Shown here in pieces: positions 9,299-17,096 of a DNA stretch of 64,000 bases. The notes under the pieces were generated by a model. It ran no database searches. It was not told where the DNA came from and saw only the letters and a program-made list of their open reading frames with translations. Source of the stretch: Flavilitoribacter nigricans DSM 23189 = NBRC 102662 (GTDB lineage: Bacteria > Bacteroidota > Bacteroidia > Chitinophagales > Saprospiraceae); the NCBI RefSeq assembly GCF_002646595.1, contig NZ_PDUD01000024.1, positions 124,001 through 188,000 of the forward strand, in the 5' to 3' direction. The translations under genes and the position numbers were made by a program. Each line of letters starts with the position of its first letter. Within the stretch, counting starts at the first letter, position 1.

Positions 9299-10198
9299 AT
9301 GAAAAATAATGTAATTGCATGGATACTCGGTACGGCAGCCGTACTGGTATTGCTGATCATGACCAGCGTTACCAAATCTCCGGTGACGGCTCCAACGGAA
9401 GCCGATGTAGAACATGAGATTAATCTGGCCCTACGGGAAATCGCCGACCAGCTCCTGCAGATCAATCAGGATTTTACGACGCTGATCCCTCCGATCCGCC
9501 GGGAAGGGGAAAACGTCTATTTGATCAACATGGCTATCCCCGTTAATTATTTCAACCTGAGATCCGTTGTTGACGATGTACTGAAAAAGCACCGCATCCG
9601 GCCGGATTACCGGATCAGCTTATTAAACTGTGAGACCAACGAAGTGAGCCTCGGTTTTCTCGCCCGGGCCACGGATATCGATAAAGAGGTTCCCTGTCAA
9701 TCCCGGGAACAACAAAATGACTGCTATAATTTACGACTGGCCCTGATCGATTCGAACGAGCCGATCGCCGGTGATCCACCGGCCCAGCCGATGAAACGCC
9801 TGCAGTGGCTGTTCCTGGGCCTGGCGATCAGTTTTCCCGTGCTGTGGATGTTCTGGAAGCGGGAAACCCCGGTGGACCAACCCGCCAATACAGACGACGG
9901 CTGGCTCGGAATGACGGCACAAACCCGTTTTCACCCCGCCAACCAGACGCTGCAGGTCGGCGAAGACACGCTGGACCTTACCTTCCGCGAGGCCAAACTC
10001 CTTCAATTCTTTTACGATCACCAGAACCAGGTGCTCGAAAGAGAACGCATACTGGAATCCGTCTGGGAAGATGAAGGCGTTATCGTAGGCCGTAGTCTGG
10101 ATGTATTCGTTTCCCGGCTGCGGAAAAAGCTGAAAGCAGATGAGGCCGTACAGATCACCAATGTGCACGGCGTGGGTTACAAGCTGCTGTTGGGATAA
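9299..10198 (+). CDS. Membrane-anchored transcriptional regulator with C-terminal OmpR-type winged helix
   Basis: 299 residues. A first span is at about 5-21 (AWILGTAAVLVLLIMTS), then a region of about 140 residues that should face the periplasm, with Cys pairs (LLNCET, VPCQS, NDCYN). A second span is at about 165-181 (WLFLGLAISFPVLWMFWK). The C-terminus is an OmpR/PhoB-type DNA-binding domain (LTFREAKLLQFFYDHQNQVL, RSLDVFVSRLRKKLK, TNVHGVGYKLL). There is no receiver domain, so the signal is probably sensed directly in the periplasm, as in ToxR/CadC, but with the domain order inverted. The target is unknown. Confidence 0.85.
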   Translation: MKNNVIAWILGTAAVLVLLIMTSVTKSPVTAPTEADVEHEINLALREIADQLLQINQDFTTLIPPIRREGENVYLINMAIPVNYFNLRSVVDDVLKKHRIRPDYRISLLNCETNEVSLGFLARATDIDKEVPCQSREQQNDCYNLRLALIDSNEPIAGDPPAQPMKRLQWLFLGLAISFPVLWMFWKRETPVDQPANTDDGWLGMTAQTRFHPANQTLQVGEDTLDLTFREAKLLQFFYDHQNQVLERERILESVWEDEGVIVGRSLDVFVSRLRKKLKADEAVQITNVHGVGYKLLLG

Positions 10199-10346
10199 TA
10201 CAAATGTTACATCCGGCAGGATTGGACCCGATCAAACCGGGTAAATTTTCTCAGGAAGACTTTTCCTAAAGACCGGAAGTTATAGTTCCTTTTATCGCTA
10301 GATGATTGAGCGAGCTTCAACTGCTTCCCTCTCTAAATTCATTCGT

Positions 10347-10826
10347 ATGCGAGTGTTCAGCATTTTTATTGCCCTCTGCTTCAGCCTGGGTCTTAGTGCT
10401 CAATCCCGGCCGGTTGCGTTGGATGATCTGGAAATAAAGAAGGATCCGAATGGTGTAACTGTTTATTATTTAGACGGACAGGCATTCTCCGGTAAGACCT
10501 ATGATTTTTACGAGCAGGAAAATATAGCTTTGGAACACCATCTGGAGCAGGGCCTGCTTACTCTAAAGGAAGGTTTCCGGGATGGGCAAAAGATCGAACA
10601 CGTCGAATTTAAAGACGGTATCCTGGACGGGGTGTACCTCAAATACTTCGGAAACGGCCAGAAATATGTGGAACACCGCTACCAGTCGGGCCGGATGCAC
10701 GGCCTGCAGTACGGATGGGAAAAGGACGGTACGGTCCGCTTCGTTGCCGAATACAAAAACGGATTGGAAATGATGCGCATGGATTATCCACCGCCCGGCG
10801 GTTTCAAACCCATGATCAAAAACTAA
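10347..10826 (+). CDS. Exported MORN-repeat (YwqK-like) protein
   Basis: 159 residues from the ATG at 10347, where a signal peptide begins (MRVFSIFIALCFSLGLSAQS); the frame opens upstream at 10302 but those residues are polar. The body has MORN-like motifs: GQAFSGKTYDFYE, LKEGFRDGQKIEHVEFKDG, GVYLKYFGNGQKYVEHRY and MHGLQYGWEKDG. These are spaced as in YwqK family proteins, whose role is unclear. Probably periplasmic or surface. It is followed by a terminator. Confidence 0.8.
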   Translation: MRVFSIFIALCFSLGLSAQSRPVALDDLEIKKDPNGVTVYYLDGQAFSGKTYDFYEQENIALEHHLEQGLLTLKEGFRDGQKIEHVEFKDGILDGVYLKYFGNGQKYVEHRYQSGRMHGLQYGWEKDGTVRFVAEYKNGLEMMRMDYPPPGGFKPMIKN

Positions 10827-10833
10827 TCGGGGG

Positions 10834-10882
10834 AACGCAGGGATCGGCAGGCCAGATCGACTCCACCGGCCCCTGCGTTTTC
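10834..10882 (+). terminator. Probable Rho-independent terminator
   Basis: A 9-bp stem (AACGCAGGG at 10834 with CCCTGCGTT at 10871) and a long loop, followed by TTTC. It sits between the stops of the MORN gene and the convergent VOC gene. Confidence 0.55.
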
Positions 10883-10885
10883 GCC

Positions 10886-11323
10886 TTATTGTTCCCGGCA
10901 GTTAAACATCCAGTGCACGCCGAATTGATCCGTGCAGCTCCCATAGTAGTCTCCCCAAAACATGTCCTGTAGATCCATCGTCACCTTCCCTCCGGCGGAA
11001 AGCGCATCGAATAGTTTCTTGGTTTCCGCCCGGGTATCGGGTTGTAGGTTAATATAAAAATTATTGCCGCTGGTGAGTTGAAAGCCCATAGACTCCGGAG
11101 CGTCGGTGCCCATCAGCCGGTGACCGCCCAAAGTAGGCAGCGAAACGTGCATGACCAGATTTTTGTCGGCTTCCGCCATCGGAGGAGCTCCTTCCGGGGG
11201 TGGCACATCTCCCATGCGCATGATACCCTCTCCGTCAAATTCTGTTCCGAAAACTGTTCGGTAAAAATTAAATGCTTCCTCGGTATTGCGGGGAAAATTC
11301 AGGTAGGTGCTAACTGTAGACAT
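10886..11323 (-). CDS. VOC superfamily protein, PhnB/YjdN-like
   Basis: 145 residues. The start STVSTYLNFPRNTEEAFNFY and the GTEF, GDVPPPEGAPP and HVSLPTLGGHRLMGTD stretches, with the ending GVHWMFNCREQ, are typical of the PhnB/YjdN branch of the glyoxalase fold. Members bind small molecules or metals, and most lack a known substrate. It has a length normal for the family and no signal peptide. It converges on the MORN gene. Confidence 0.85.
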   Translation of the reverse strand: MSTVSTYLNFPRNTEEAFNFYRTVFGTEFDGEGIMRMGDVPPPEGAPPMAEADKNLVMHVSLPTLGGHRLMGTDAPESMGFQLTSGNNFYINLQPDTRAETKKLFDALSAGGKVTMDLQDMFWGDYYGSCTDQFGVHWMFNCREQ

Positions 11324-11460
11324 TGATTAGCGTTTTTTTAGTGATTAATGAATGTCGGGTGGACTTCTACCGATAGCCGGATTTTCGCCGTACGATCTTC
11401 TGGTTGTGCGCCCACTCGGAGATTTCTTATCTTTCGTCACTCCGGTACCTAAAGCCCCGG

Positions 11461-12030
11461 ATGCACGATACCATGCAAATTGCTTTTATCCTTTACGATG
11501 ATCTTACCCTGTTGGATTTTATCGGTTTTTACGATCCCGTTTCCCGGCTGCGGTCCATGAAATTCCTGCCGGATCTCAGTTGGCGGCTCTGCGCGACCAA
11601 AGCGATGGTTACCGATAGCTTCGGTATGCATCTGCGGGTTGATCAGGTCACGCCCGACCTCGCTGAGTTCGATGCTATTTTTATCCCGGGTGGTTTGGGA
11701 TCCCGCCCGCTCCAGTACGATGACGAATTTATCGCCTGGATCAAAACGGCGGAAACGGTACCCTGGAAAATATCCGTTTGCACCGGCAGTTTGTTGTTAG
11801 GTGCCGCCGGTTTTCTGGAACAGAAGCGGGCCACCACCCACTTCGACGAATACGATACCCTCGGTAGTTACTGCGGCGAAGTCGTTCGGGAACGCATCGT
11901 CGCGGACGGTCAGATCATTACCGGAGGTGCGGTAGCCACTTCTCTCGATCTCGGTCTGTATATGTGCGAACGCTGGGCCGGAGCGGAGGCCGCACGGGCC
12001 ATCCAGACACGAATGCACTATAAGGTTTAG
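11461..12030 (+). CDS. DJ-1/PfpI family protein
   Basis: 189 residues from the ATG at 11461 (a second in-frame ATG at 11473 is equally possible). A near-match to the -7 element, TATCTTTC, at 11428-11435 shows that the frame's upstream part from 11404 is not translated. The glutamine-amidotransferase-like fold shows FIPGGLGSRPLQYD and the nucleophile elbow SVCTGSLLLGAAG, with Cys107. Relatives include isonitrile hydratases, proteases and regulators; the reaction here cannot be told. It ends 8 bp from the convergent GNAT gene. Confidence 0.85.
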   Translation: MHDTMQIAFILYDDLTLLDFIGFYDPVSRLRSMKFLPDLSWRLCATKAMVTDSFGMHLRVDQVTPDLAEFDAIFIPGGLGSRPLQYDDEFIAWIKTAETVPWKISVCTGSLLLGAAGFLEQKRATTHFDEYDTLGSYCGEVVRERIVADGQIITGGAVATSLDLGLYMCERWAGAEAARAIQTRMHYKV

Positions 12031-12038
12031 GCAGGCGT

Positions 12039-12596
12039 TCAGCTCCAGTCCCAGAGCACAATATCCCACGCTTCCCCGTCCGGGGCAGTAAACTGGTGGA
12101 TCGTCTTGAATCCCACCCGGGCGTGCGCGCGCAGGGAGCGCCGATTTCGGGTAGCGATCTCCGTGATCACAAAGTCGTATCGCCCGGACATTTGCTTATG
12201 GTGCTGGACGTACAGCCCATCGAAAACCCCTTGCCCCCGGTGGCTTTTAGCCACACATACCTGACCGATCACGTAATAATTGCAGTCCGCCAGTATGCGA
12301 TCTTTGAAACTCAGGCTATCCAGCAATTCAAACATCGGGACCAGTACCGGAACCCGTTCGGCGAAGGCCGGCAGCATCACCAAGGCGTAGCCCACTACCT
12401 GGTCCCCGTCTTTTGCGATGATCTGCGGTTCCGCTGCATTCATGTCGGACAGGAGTTCTACCGTATGGCGAACGGTAACAAACCCCTGGTCTTCCAGCTC
12501 TTCGTTCGAAATGCTGGTGGGTAGATTGACCCGCTGCAATCCCAGGATCTGATGGATATCCTCTATCCCGTTCGGGTTGCCGAAATATACTGCCAT
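12039..12596 (-). CDS. GNAT family N-acetyltransferase
   Basis: 185 residues with the acetyl-CoA-binding loop of the GNAT fold: YVIGQVCVAKSHRGQGVFDG has the V-x-x-x-x-R-G-x-G-x pattern, followed by EIATRNRRSLRAHARVGFK, the usual last-helix sequence. It would transfer an acetyl group to an amine on an unknown acceptor. It lies 27 bp downstream of the SnoaL-domain gene on the same strand and may be co-transcribed with it. Confidence 0.85.
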   Translation of the reverse strand: MAVYFGNPNGIEDIHQILGLQRVNLPTSISNEELEDQGFVTVRHTVELLSDMNAAEPQIIAKDGDQVVGYALVMLPAFAERVPVLVPMFELLDSLSFKDRILADCNYYVIGQVCVAKSHRGQGVFDGLYVQHHKQMSGRYDFVITEIATRNRRSLRAHARVGFKTIHQFTAPDGEAWDIVLWDWS

Positions 12597-12623
12597 GGCT
12601 AAACGCGGTTTTTGGCAGTCAAT

Positions 12624-13421
12624 TTACGGTTTTAATTCAATCACATAGGAATCGATGGATGCAATGCGGTCCCCTTTCACACTTTTAAATTCGTAGACAT
12701 CGCAGAAGGCATATTTTTTGCCGTTTTGCATGATCAGCTGGCCGTTTACAGCTCCGGCTTTTCCGTGGGTAACCACCTTCGAAATGCTCATAGCTTTTGG
12801 CTTTTCCCCACTCATCTCCCGGAGGGCAGCGGTAAACCCCGCTTTCCCTTCGATCAATTGATCACCGACCATATTCCAACGGATATCTTCCGTCACTGCT
12901 GCCGAAAGGGCATCGATATCCGCCCGGGCAAAAGCGATGTTGAAATCTTTGAGGAATTGCATTTTGGGAGAATTCCCGCAATCTACAGCGACCTCTACCC
13001 GCGCCGAATCCGTTTGGTCTAAGCGGACCATGCACCACACATCGTCCCCTTCCTTATCGTAAAGTTCCACACAATAGCCCTGCGGATCGAGATCAGATCG
13101 CTGCAGCAATTGCTCAAAAGTGCGGCCGATGCTGCTGATGTCCTGCCTGAAATGCTCGATCTTTTGCCGGATGTATTCCCCCTTTTTCAGGCTCATGGAG
13201 TCCAACTCCAACCGGTCTGCTTCCGCAGGTTTCAGTTCCACGGCTGCCCGGTAGATAATCTTTCCGTTCTCGGGCCGTGATATACCGAAATACCTTTTTT
13301 CCGGGTCAAATGGAACAATAGCGTGCAGTTTTTGGTGGGCCTCCAGTGCCCCTTCCGGAAAGGTACGGGCGGTGATGTAGCCAACTGTAATGTCTTCTTC
13401 GATGCTTATCTGCTCAGTCAT
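12624..13421 (-). CDS. Two-domain protein: GyrI-like effector-binding domain plus SnoaL-like domain
   Basis: 265 residues from the ATG at 13421, which has the ribosome-binding sequence AAGAGGAAACC directly before it; the frame opens upstream at 13517 but beyond the promoter element. The N-terminal about 150 residues resemble the GyrI/AraC effector-binding fold (VGYITARTFPEGALE, FGISRPENGKIIYRAAVEL). The C-terminal 115 residues are a SnoaL/NTF2-like cup (QFLKDFNIAFARADIDALSA, EDIRWNMVGDQLIEGKAGF). It probably binds a small molecule. The N-terminal assignment is by fold-like pattern only. Confidence 0.65.
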   Translation of the reverse strand: MTEQISIEEDITVGYITARTFPEGALEAHQKLHAIVPFDPEKRYFGISRPENGKIIYRAAVELKPAEADRLELDSMSLKKGEYIRQKIEHFRQDISSIGRTFEQLLQRSDLDPQGYCVELYDKEGDDVWCMVRLDQTDSARVEVAVDCGNSPKMQFLKDFNIAFARADIDALSAAVTEDIRWNMVGDQLIEGKAGFTAALREMSGEKPKAMSISKVVTHGKAGAVNGQLIMQNGKKYAFCDVYEFKSVKGDRIASIDSYVIELKP

Positions 13422-13441
13422 GGTTTCCTCTTGGTATAGCA

Positions 13442-13449
13442 CAAAGTTA
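13442..13449 (-). promoter_or_regulatory. -7 element TAACTTTG for the SnoaL-domain gene
   Basis: An exact TAnnTTTG match on the minus strand, 20 bp before the ATG at 13421. The same octamer precedes the VOC gene at 13963. Confidence 0.6.
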
Positions 13450-13579
13450 AGGGGTATTTGGGAGGCATGACGTGGCCCAAAACGCCAGTTTTGGGCGGTA
13501 AATGCGCCAGAAGGCAAAAAAACGGGAAGAGGAATACTGTTGCGGGTTACTTCGGACAGCCCGCAACCATTGAGTGTGC

Positions 13580-13963
13580 CTAAACCTGAGCCAGTTGGAT
13601 GTGGTTGCCGCAGGTATCCTTCAGTACCGCTATTTTGACCGGTCCCATCTGGGTGGGCGGCACGCTGAATTCAACGTCCAGATCCAGAAGTCGCTGGTAA
13701 TCCCGGTCGAGATCATCCACATTGAAACTGGTCAGGGGAATGCCCGCATCGAACAGGGCTTTTTGGAAAACTTTTGCCGGCTCAAATCCCATGGGTTCCA
13801 GCAGCAGTTCCACTCCGTCCTGATCCGCTTTGGATACCACCGTCAGCCATCGGTGTTCTCCCATGGGGATATCCCGCTTCTTTACAAACCCCAGGATCTC
13901 CGTATAGAAATGTAACGCTTTTTCCTGATCGTCGACCATCACGCTGGTTACGGCTATTTTCAT
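13580..13963 (-). CDS. VOC superfamily protein (glyoxalase/bleomycin-resistance-like)
   Basis: 127 residues. MKIAVTSVMVDDQEKALHFY and EILGFVKKRDIPMGEHRWL form the first beta-alpha-beta-beta-beta module; GPVKIAVLKDTCGNHIQLAQ forms the second and ends with the metal-ligand-type Glu/Gln-leucine strand. Members include lyases, dioxygenases and drug-binding proteins. It lies directly after an AraC gene on the same strand, but with its own -7 element between them. Confidence 0.87.
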   Translation of the reverse strand: MKIAVTSVMVDDQEKALHFYTEILGFVKKRDIPMGEHRWLTVVSKADQDGVELLLEPMGFEPAKVFQKALFDAGIPLTSFNVDDLDRDYQRLLDLDVEFSVPPTQMGPVKIAVLKDTCGNHIQLAQV

Positions 13964-13995
13964 AATTCCACTATTTGATTGGTTCTGATAATGGG

Positions 13996-14003
13996 CAAAG
14001 TTA
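13996..14003 (-). promoter_or_regulatory. -7 element TAACTTTG for the VOC gene
   Basis: An exact TAnnTTTG match on the minus strand between the stop of the AraC gene (14011) and the VOC start (13963). Confidence 0.6.
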
Positions 14004-14010
14004 AGGCCGG

Positions 14011-14409
14011 TTAGTTGCGGAAAGCTCTCGAATGTTGCTTGATTTGCCGGTAAGCAGACGGTGTTTGTCCGGTATAGGTTTTGAACAGGCCGGTAAAGGA
14101 GGTAGCGCTCTCAAATCCTAAACGGGAACAGGTGTCAATGACGGAAACACCCGCAGCCAGCATTTCGCGTGCGGCCCTTATGCGCAGGTCCGTCAAATAT
14201 CGGTGGGGCGTAAGGCCGTAGTATTTTTTAAACAGACGGATAAAGTGGTATTTAGAACAACAGGCCGCCCGGGCCACCCGCTCCAGATCAATATTTTCCC
14301 GAAAATGACGATCCATGAATTGCCGGCCACCGACGATCTGATCGATCTGGTGGTCGTTGGTCGATAACTCTTGGCGGTAAGCAAGCAGGTGTTGCTGGTA
14401 AAGGTTCAT
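14011..14409 (-). CDS. Short AraC-type transcriptional regulator
   Basis: 132 residues, essentially only the DNA-binding part of an AraC protein. The two helix-turn-helix units are DLERVARAACCSKYHFIRLF and SVIDTCSRLGFESATSFTGL, followed by the family signature FKTYTGQTPSAYRQ. There is only a short N-terminal extension and no effector domain, so a ligand is unlikely to be sensed by this chain. Its position suggests it could regulate the adjacent VOC gene. Confidence 0.9.
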   Translation of the reverse strand: MNLYQQHLLAYRQELSTNDHQIDQIVGGRQFMDRHFRENIDLERVARAACCSKYHFIRLFKKYYGLTPHRYLTDLRIRAAREMLAAGVSVIDTCSRLGFESATSFTGLFKTYTGQTPSAYRQIKQHSRAFRN

Positions 14410-14438
14410 AGGCGGGAAAAAATCTGTTTTTATCTTAT

Positions 14439-14636
14439 TTGAATTCGTTTTTTCGCAGGCCGAAAATTACCGATAAAATCAATATTCAGGGCTTCAGTAC
14501 CGCTCCTGCGAACAGTGAATACCTAAAATTACTCAATTCCCAAACGATCGCATTCATTTTGACGGCTGCTTTTATAGCTACGGGCCTGATTTCGATAGGG
14601 ATCGCCTTTTTTCATCTGGACAGTTATCCGCTTTAA
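14439..14636 (+). CDS. Doubtful small membrane ORF
   Basis: 65 codons with no ATG; it would need the TTG at 14439. A single span is visible at about 37-55 (TIAFILTAAFIATGLISIGI). It ends 39 bp before the DUF5916 gene on the same strand. I recognise no family. It may be a chance ORF in the leader of the next gene. Confidence 0.25.
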   Translation: MNSFFRRPKITDKINIQGFSTAPANSEYLKLLNSQTIAFILTAAFIATGLISIGIAFFHLDSYPL

Positions 14637-14675
14637 TTCCCTATATTAACCCATTCAAAACAGTATGAAAAAACC

Positions 14676-16910
14676 ATGGTCTTGCAAACTACTCCATCCA
14701 CTTTAAAATGCCGTTTGGCATTTTTACTGCTCTGCTTTTCCATTAACGCCTTCGCTCAGGGTAACGGAAATGCAAATTATGCAAGCGAGCGCCCCTCCAC
14801 TGAGGCCACTACGATCGAACAGGTTCCCGTTATTGACGGTAATGTACGCACCGATCCCGTTTGGCAGGCCGTGACGCCCATTACGGAGCTGTGGCAAACG
14901 CAGCCCAATGCCGGACAGCCGGCTTCGGAGCGCACTGAGGTCCGCATCGCCTACGATCAGGAAACTTTCTACGTATCCGTGGTGGCCTACGACGCCAACC
15001 CTAAAGGACTGGTGGTAACCGATGCCCGCCGCGATGCTTCCCTGGATAATACGGACTGTTTCATGTTCATCCTGGATACCTACAATGACGGGCAGAACGG
15101 ATTTGTATTCGGTACCAATTCCCAGGGAGTGGAATACGACGCCCAGGTCAATAACGAAGGCCAGGGTAACTTTAATTCCAACCGGCAGCAGGGCGGCACC
15201 ATCGGTGGTTTCAACATCAACTGGGATGCCTCCTGGGAAGTAAAGGCCGAAGTGGGCGACTACGGCTGGAGTGCAGAATTTGCCATCCCCCTGCGTACGA
15301 TCCGCTTCGCCTCCGGCAACGACCGGGTATGGGGGATCAACTTTCGCCGCAACATTCGCAAGAGCAATGAGATCGCCTACTGGGCGCAGTTGCCCATCCA
15401 GTTCGATCTCAATCGCCTGTCACTGGCCGGCAAACTGACCGGCCTTAATCTGCAAAATCCGGGCAATCTGAAACTCATCCCCTACGTGTTGGGGCAGACG
15501 TCCAAAGACTACGAGGCTCCGGATCCCGAGACGGACTTTCGGGCCGATGTGGGGGCGGATCTCAAATACAGCATCACGCCCAGCATGACCCTGGACCTCA
15601 CTTATAATACGGATTTCGCCCAGGTAGAAGTGGATGAACAACAGGTTAACCTTGACCGTTTCAACCTGTTTTTCCCGGAAAAACGTCCCTTCTTTTTGGA
15701 AAACGCCGGTCTGTTCTCCGTTGGTAGTCCCGGCGAAGTGGACCTGTTCTTTAGTCGCCGCATCGGCATCGGCAATGCCGGGCAACAGGTGCCCATCATC
15801 GGCGGAGCGAGGGTATCGGGTAAGATCAATAAATCCAATATCGGATTCCTGAGCATGTTCACGGACGAGGTGGAGGATGCCGGTATCCAAAAGAATAATT
15901 TTACCGTCGCCCGCTTCAATCACGAATTTGCCCAGCGGTCCTACATCGGAGGCGCATTCATCAACCGGGCCGGTATGGGAGAGGGTACCGAAGATGATTT
16001 CAACCGGGTCTTCGCTGCCGACGGTCGCTTCGGCATCGGTAAGAAAGCCCAGTTATCCGGCTTTTACGCCCAGTCGGTTACGCCGGGCATTGAGGAGCAG
16101 ACCCATTCCTTCAAGTTCCAGTCTCAGTACGAGTGGAACGGCCTCGACCTCAATGCCGCCTATACGGAAGTGGGCGAAGGTTTCAATCCAGAAGTGGGTT
16201 TTCTCCTGCGCAGTGCTTTCCGCAAACCGGAATTCCGGGTACTGAAACAGATCCGGCCAAAGAACTTTATCGGCATTCTGGAATTGCGTCCTCACGTTAC
16301 CTATCGCGGTTACTGGGATTTCGACGGTTTCCAGCAAACCGGCTTTTTGCATGTCGACAATCACTGGGAATTTAAAAGCGGCATGGAAGTCCATACCGGC
16401 ATCAACTTCACCACGGAAGGCGTTACCGAAGACTTTGAGATCTCCGACGAGATCGTCGTACCCGTGGGGACCTACCGACACCGGGAAGCTCAGATCGTTT
16501 TTTTCACCAACCAGAGCAAACCTGTGTCCATCAACATCCGTTCGGTAATGGGAGGTTTTTTTGGGGGCACCCGCAAGGCCAATACGGTGGCGCTGATGTT
16601 GCGCCTGGGCGAGCAGTTCAATTCCGAATTTGCCCTGAGCAACAACGATATCAGCCTGCCCGGCGGCAATTTCACGACTAATGTTTTCCGGTCCCGACTG
16701 GCGTACGCTTTTACACCGCGCATCTATCTGCAAAGTCTGATCCAGTACAACAGCGTGGTCAAATTGTGGTCCGCCAACGTGCGTTTTGGGCTTCTGCAGC
16801 AGGCAAATACCGGCCTGTTTCTGGTGTGGAACGAGAACCACAACGAGTTGGGGATCAGCAATCGCAGTATCACGATCAAATATTCGAGAATGTTTGATGT
16901 ATTAAAGTAG
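14676..16910 (+). CDS. DUF5916 outer-membrane protein with CBM9-like N-terminal domain
   Basis: 744 residues. After a signal peptide (RLAFLLLCFSINAFAQG), residues about 50-230 form a carbohydrate-binding-family-9-like domain (VPVIDGNVRTDPVWQAV, VRIAYDQETFYVSVVAYDAN, WSAEFAIPLRTIRF). The DUF5916 part follows (YNTDFAQVEVDEQQVNLDRF, FFPEKRPFFLENAGLF) and then a region with alternating strands, probably a C-terminal barrel. Proteins of this kind are common in Bacteroidota and proposed to sit in the outer membrane; function is not established. A 13-codon ORF starting at 14665 overlaps the start. Confidence 0.87.
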   Translation: MVLQTTPSTLKCRLAFLLLCFSINAFAQGNGNANYASERPSTEATTIEQVPVIDGNVRTDPVWQAVTPITELWQTQPNAGQPASERTEVRIAYDQETFYVSVVAYDANPKGLVVTDARRDASLDNTDCFMFILDTYNDGQNGFVFGTNSQGVEYDAQVNNEGQGNFNSNRQQGGTIGGFNINWDASWEVKAEVGDYGWSAEFAIPLRTIRFASGNDRVWGINFRRNIRKSNEIAYWAQLPIQFDLNRLSLAGKLTGLNLQNPGNLKLIPYVLGQTSKDYEAPDPETDFRADVGADLKYSITPSMTLDLTYNTDFAQVEVDEQQVNLDRFNLFFPEKRPFFLENAGLFSVGSPGEVDLFFSRRIGIGNAGQQVPIIGGARVSGKINKSNIGFLSMFTDEVEDAGIQKNNFTVARFNHEFAQRSYIGGAFINRAGMGEGTEDDFNRVFAADGRFGIGKKAQLSGFYAQSVTPGIEEQTHSFKFQSQYEWNGLDLNAAYTEVGEGFNPEVGFLLRSAFRKPEFRVLKQIRPKNFIGILELRPHVTYRGYWDFDGFQQTGFLHVDNHWEFKSGMEVHTGINFTTEGVTEDFEISDEIVVPVGTYRHREAQIVFFTNQSKPVSINIRSVMGGFFGGTRKANTVALMLRLGEQFNSEFALSNNDISLPGGNFTTNVFRSRLAYAFTPRIYLQSLIQYNSVVKLWSANVRFGLLQQANTGLFLVWNENHNELGISNRSITIKYSRMFDVLK

Positions 16911-17096
16911 ATTTGAATATTTGACCGAGTCGGCGAGAATTGATACATTTGCCTGGATGTCAGACCGGAATGGCCTGATCGCATTTTGAAGCGAGTCCCA
17001 ACTTACCCCCCATTCACCCATTTTTAGACCGGTTGGCGGCCTCGATCAGTTTCCGGCTGTAGGGTCCGTTGTTACCTTAAGATTAGTGTATTTGTC

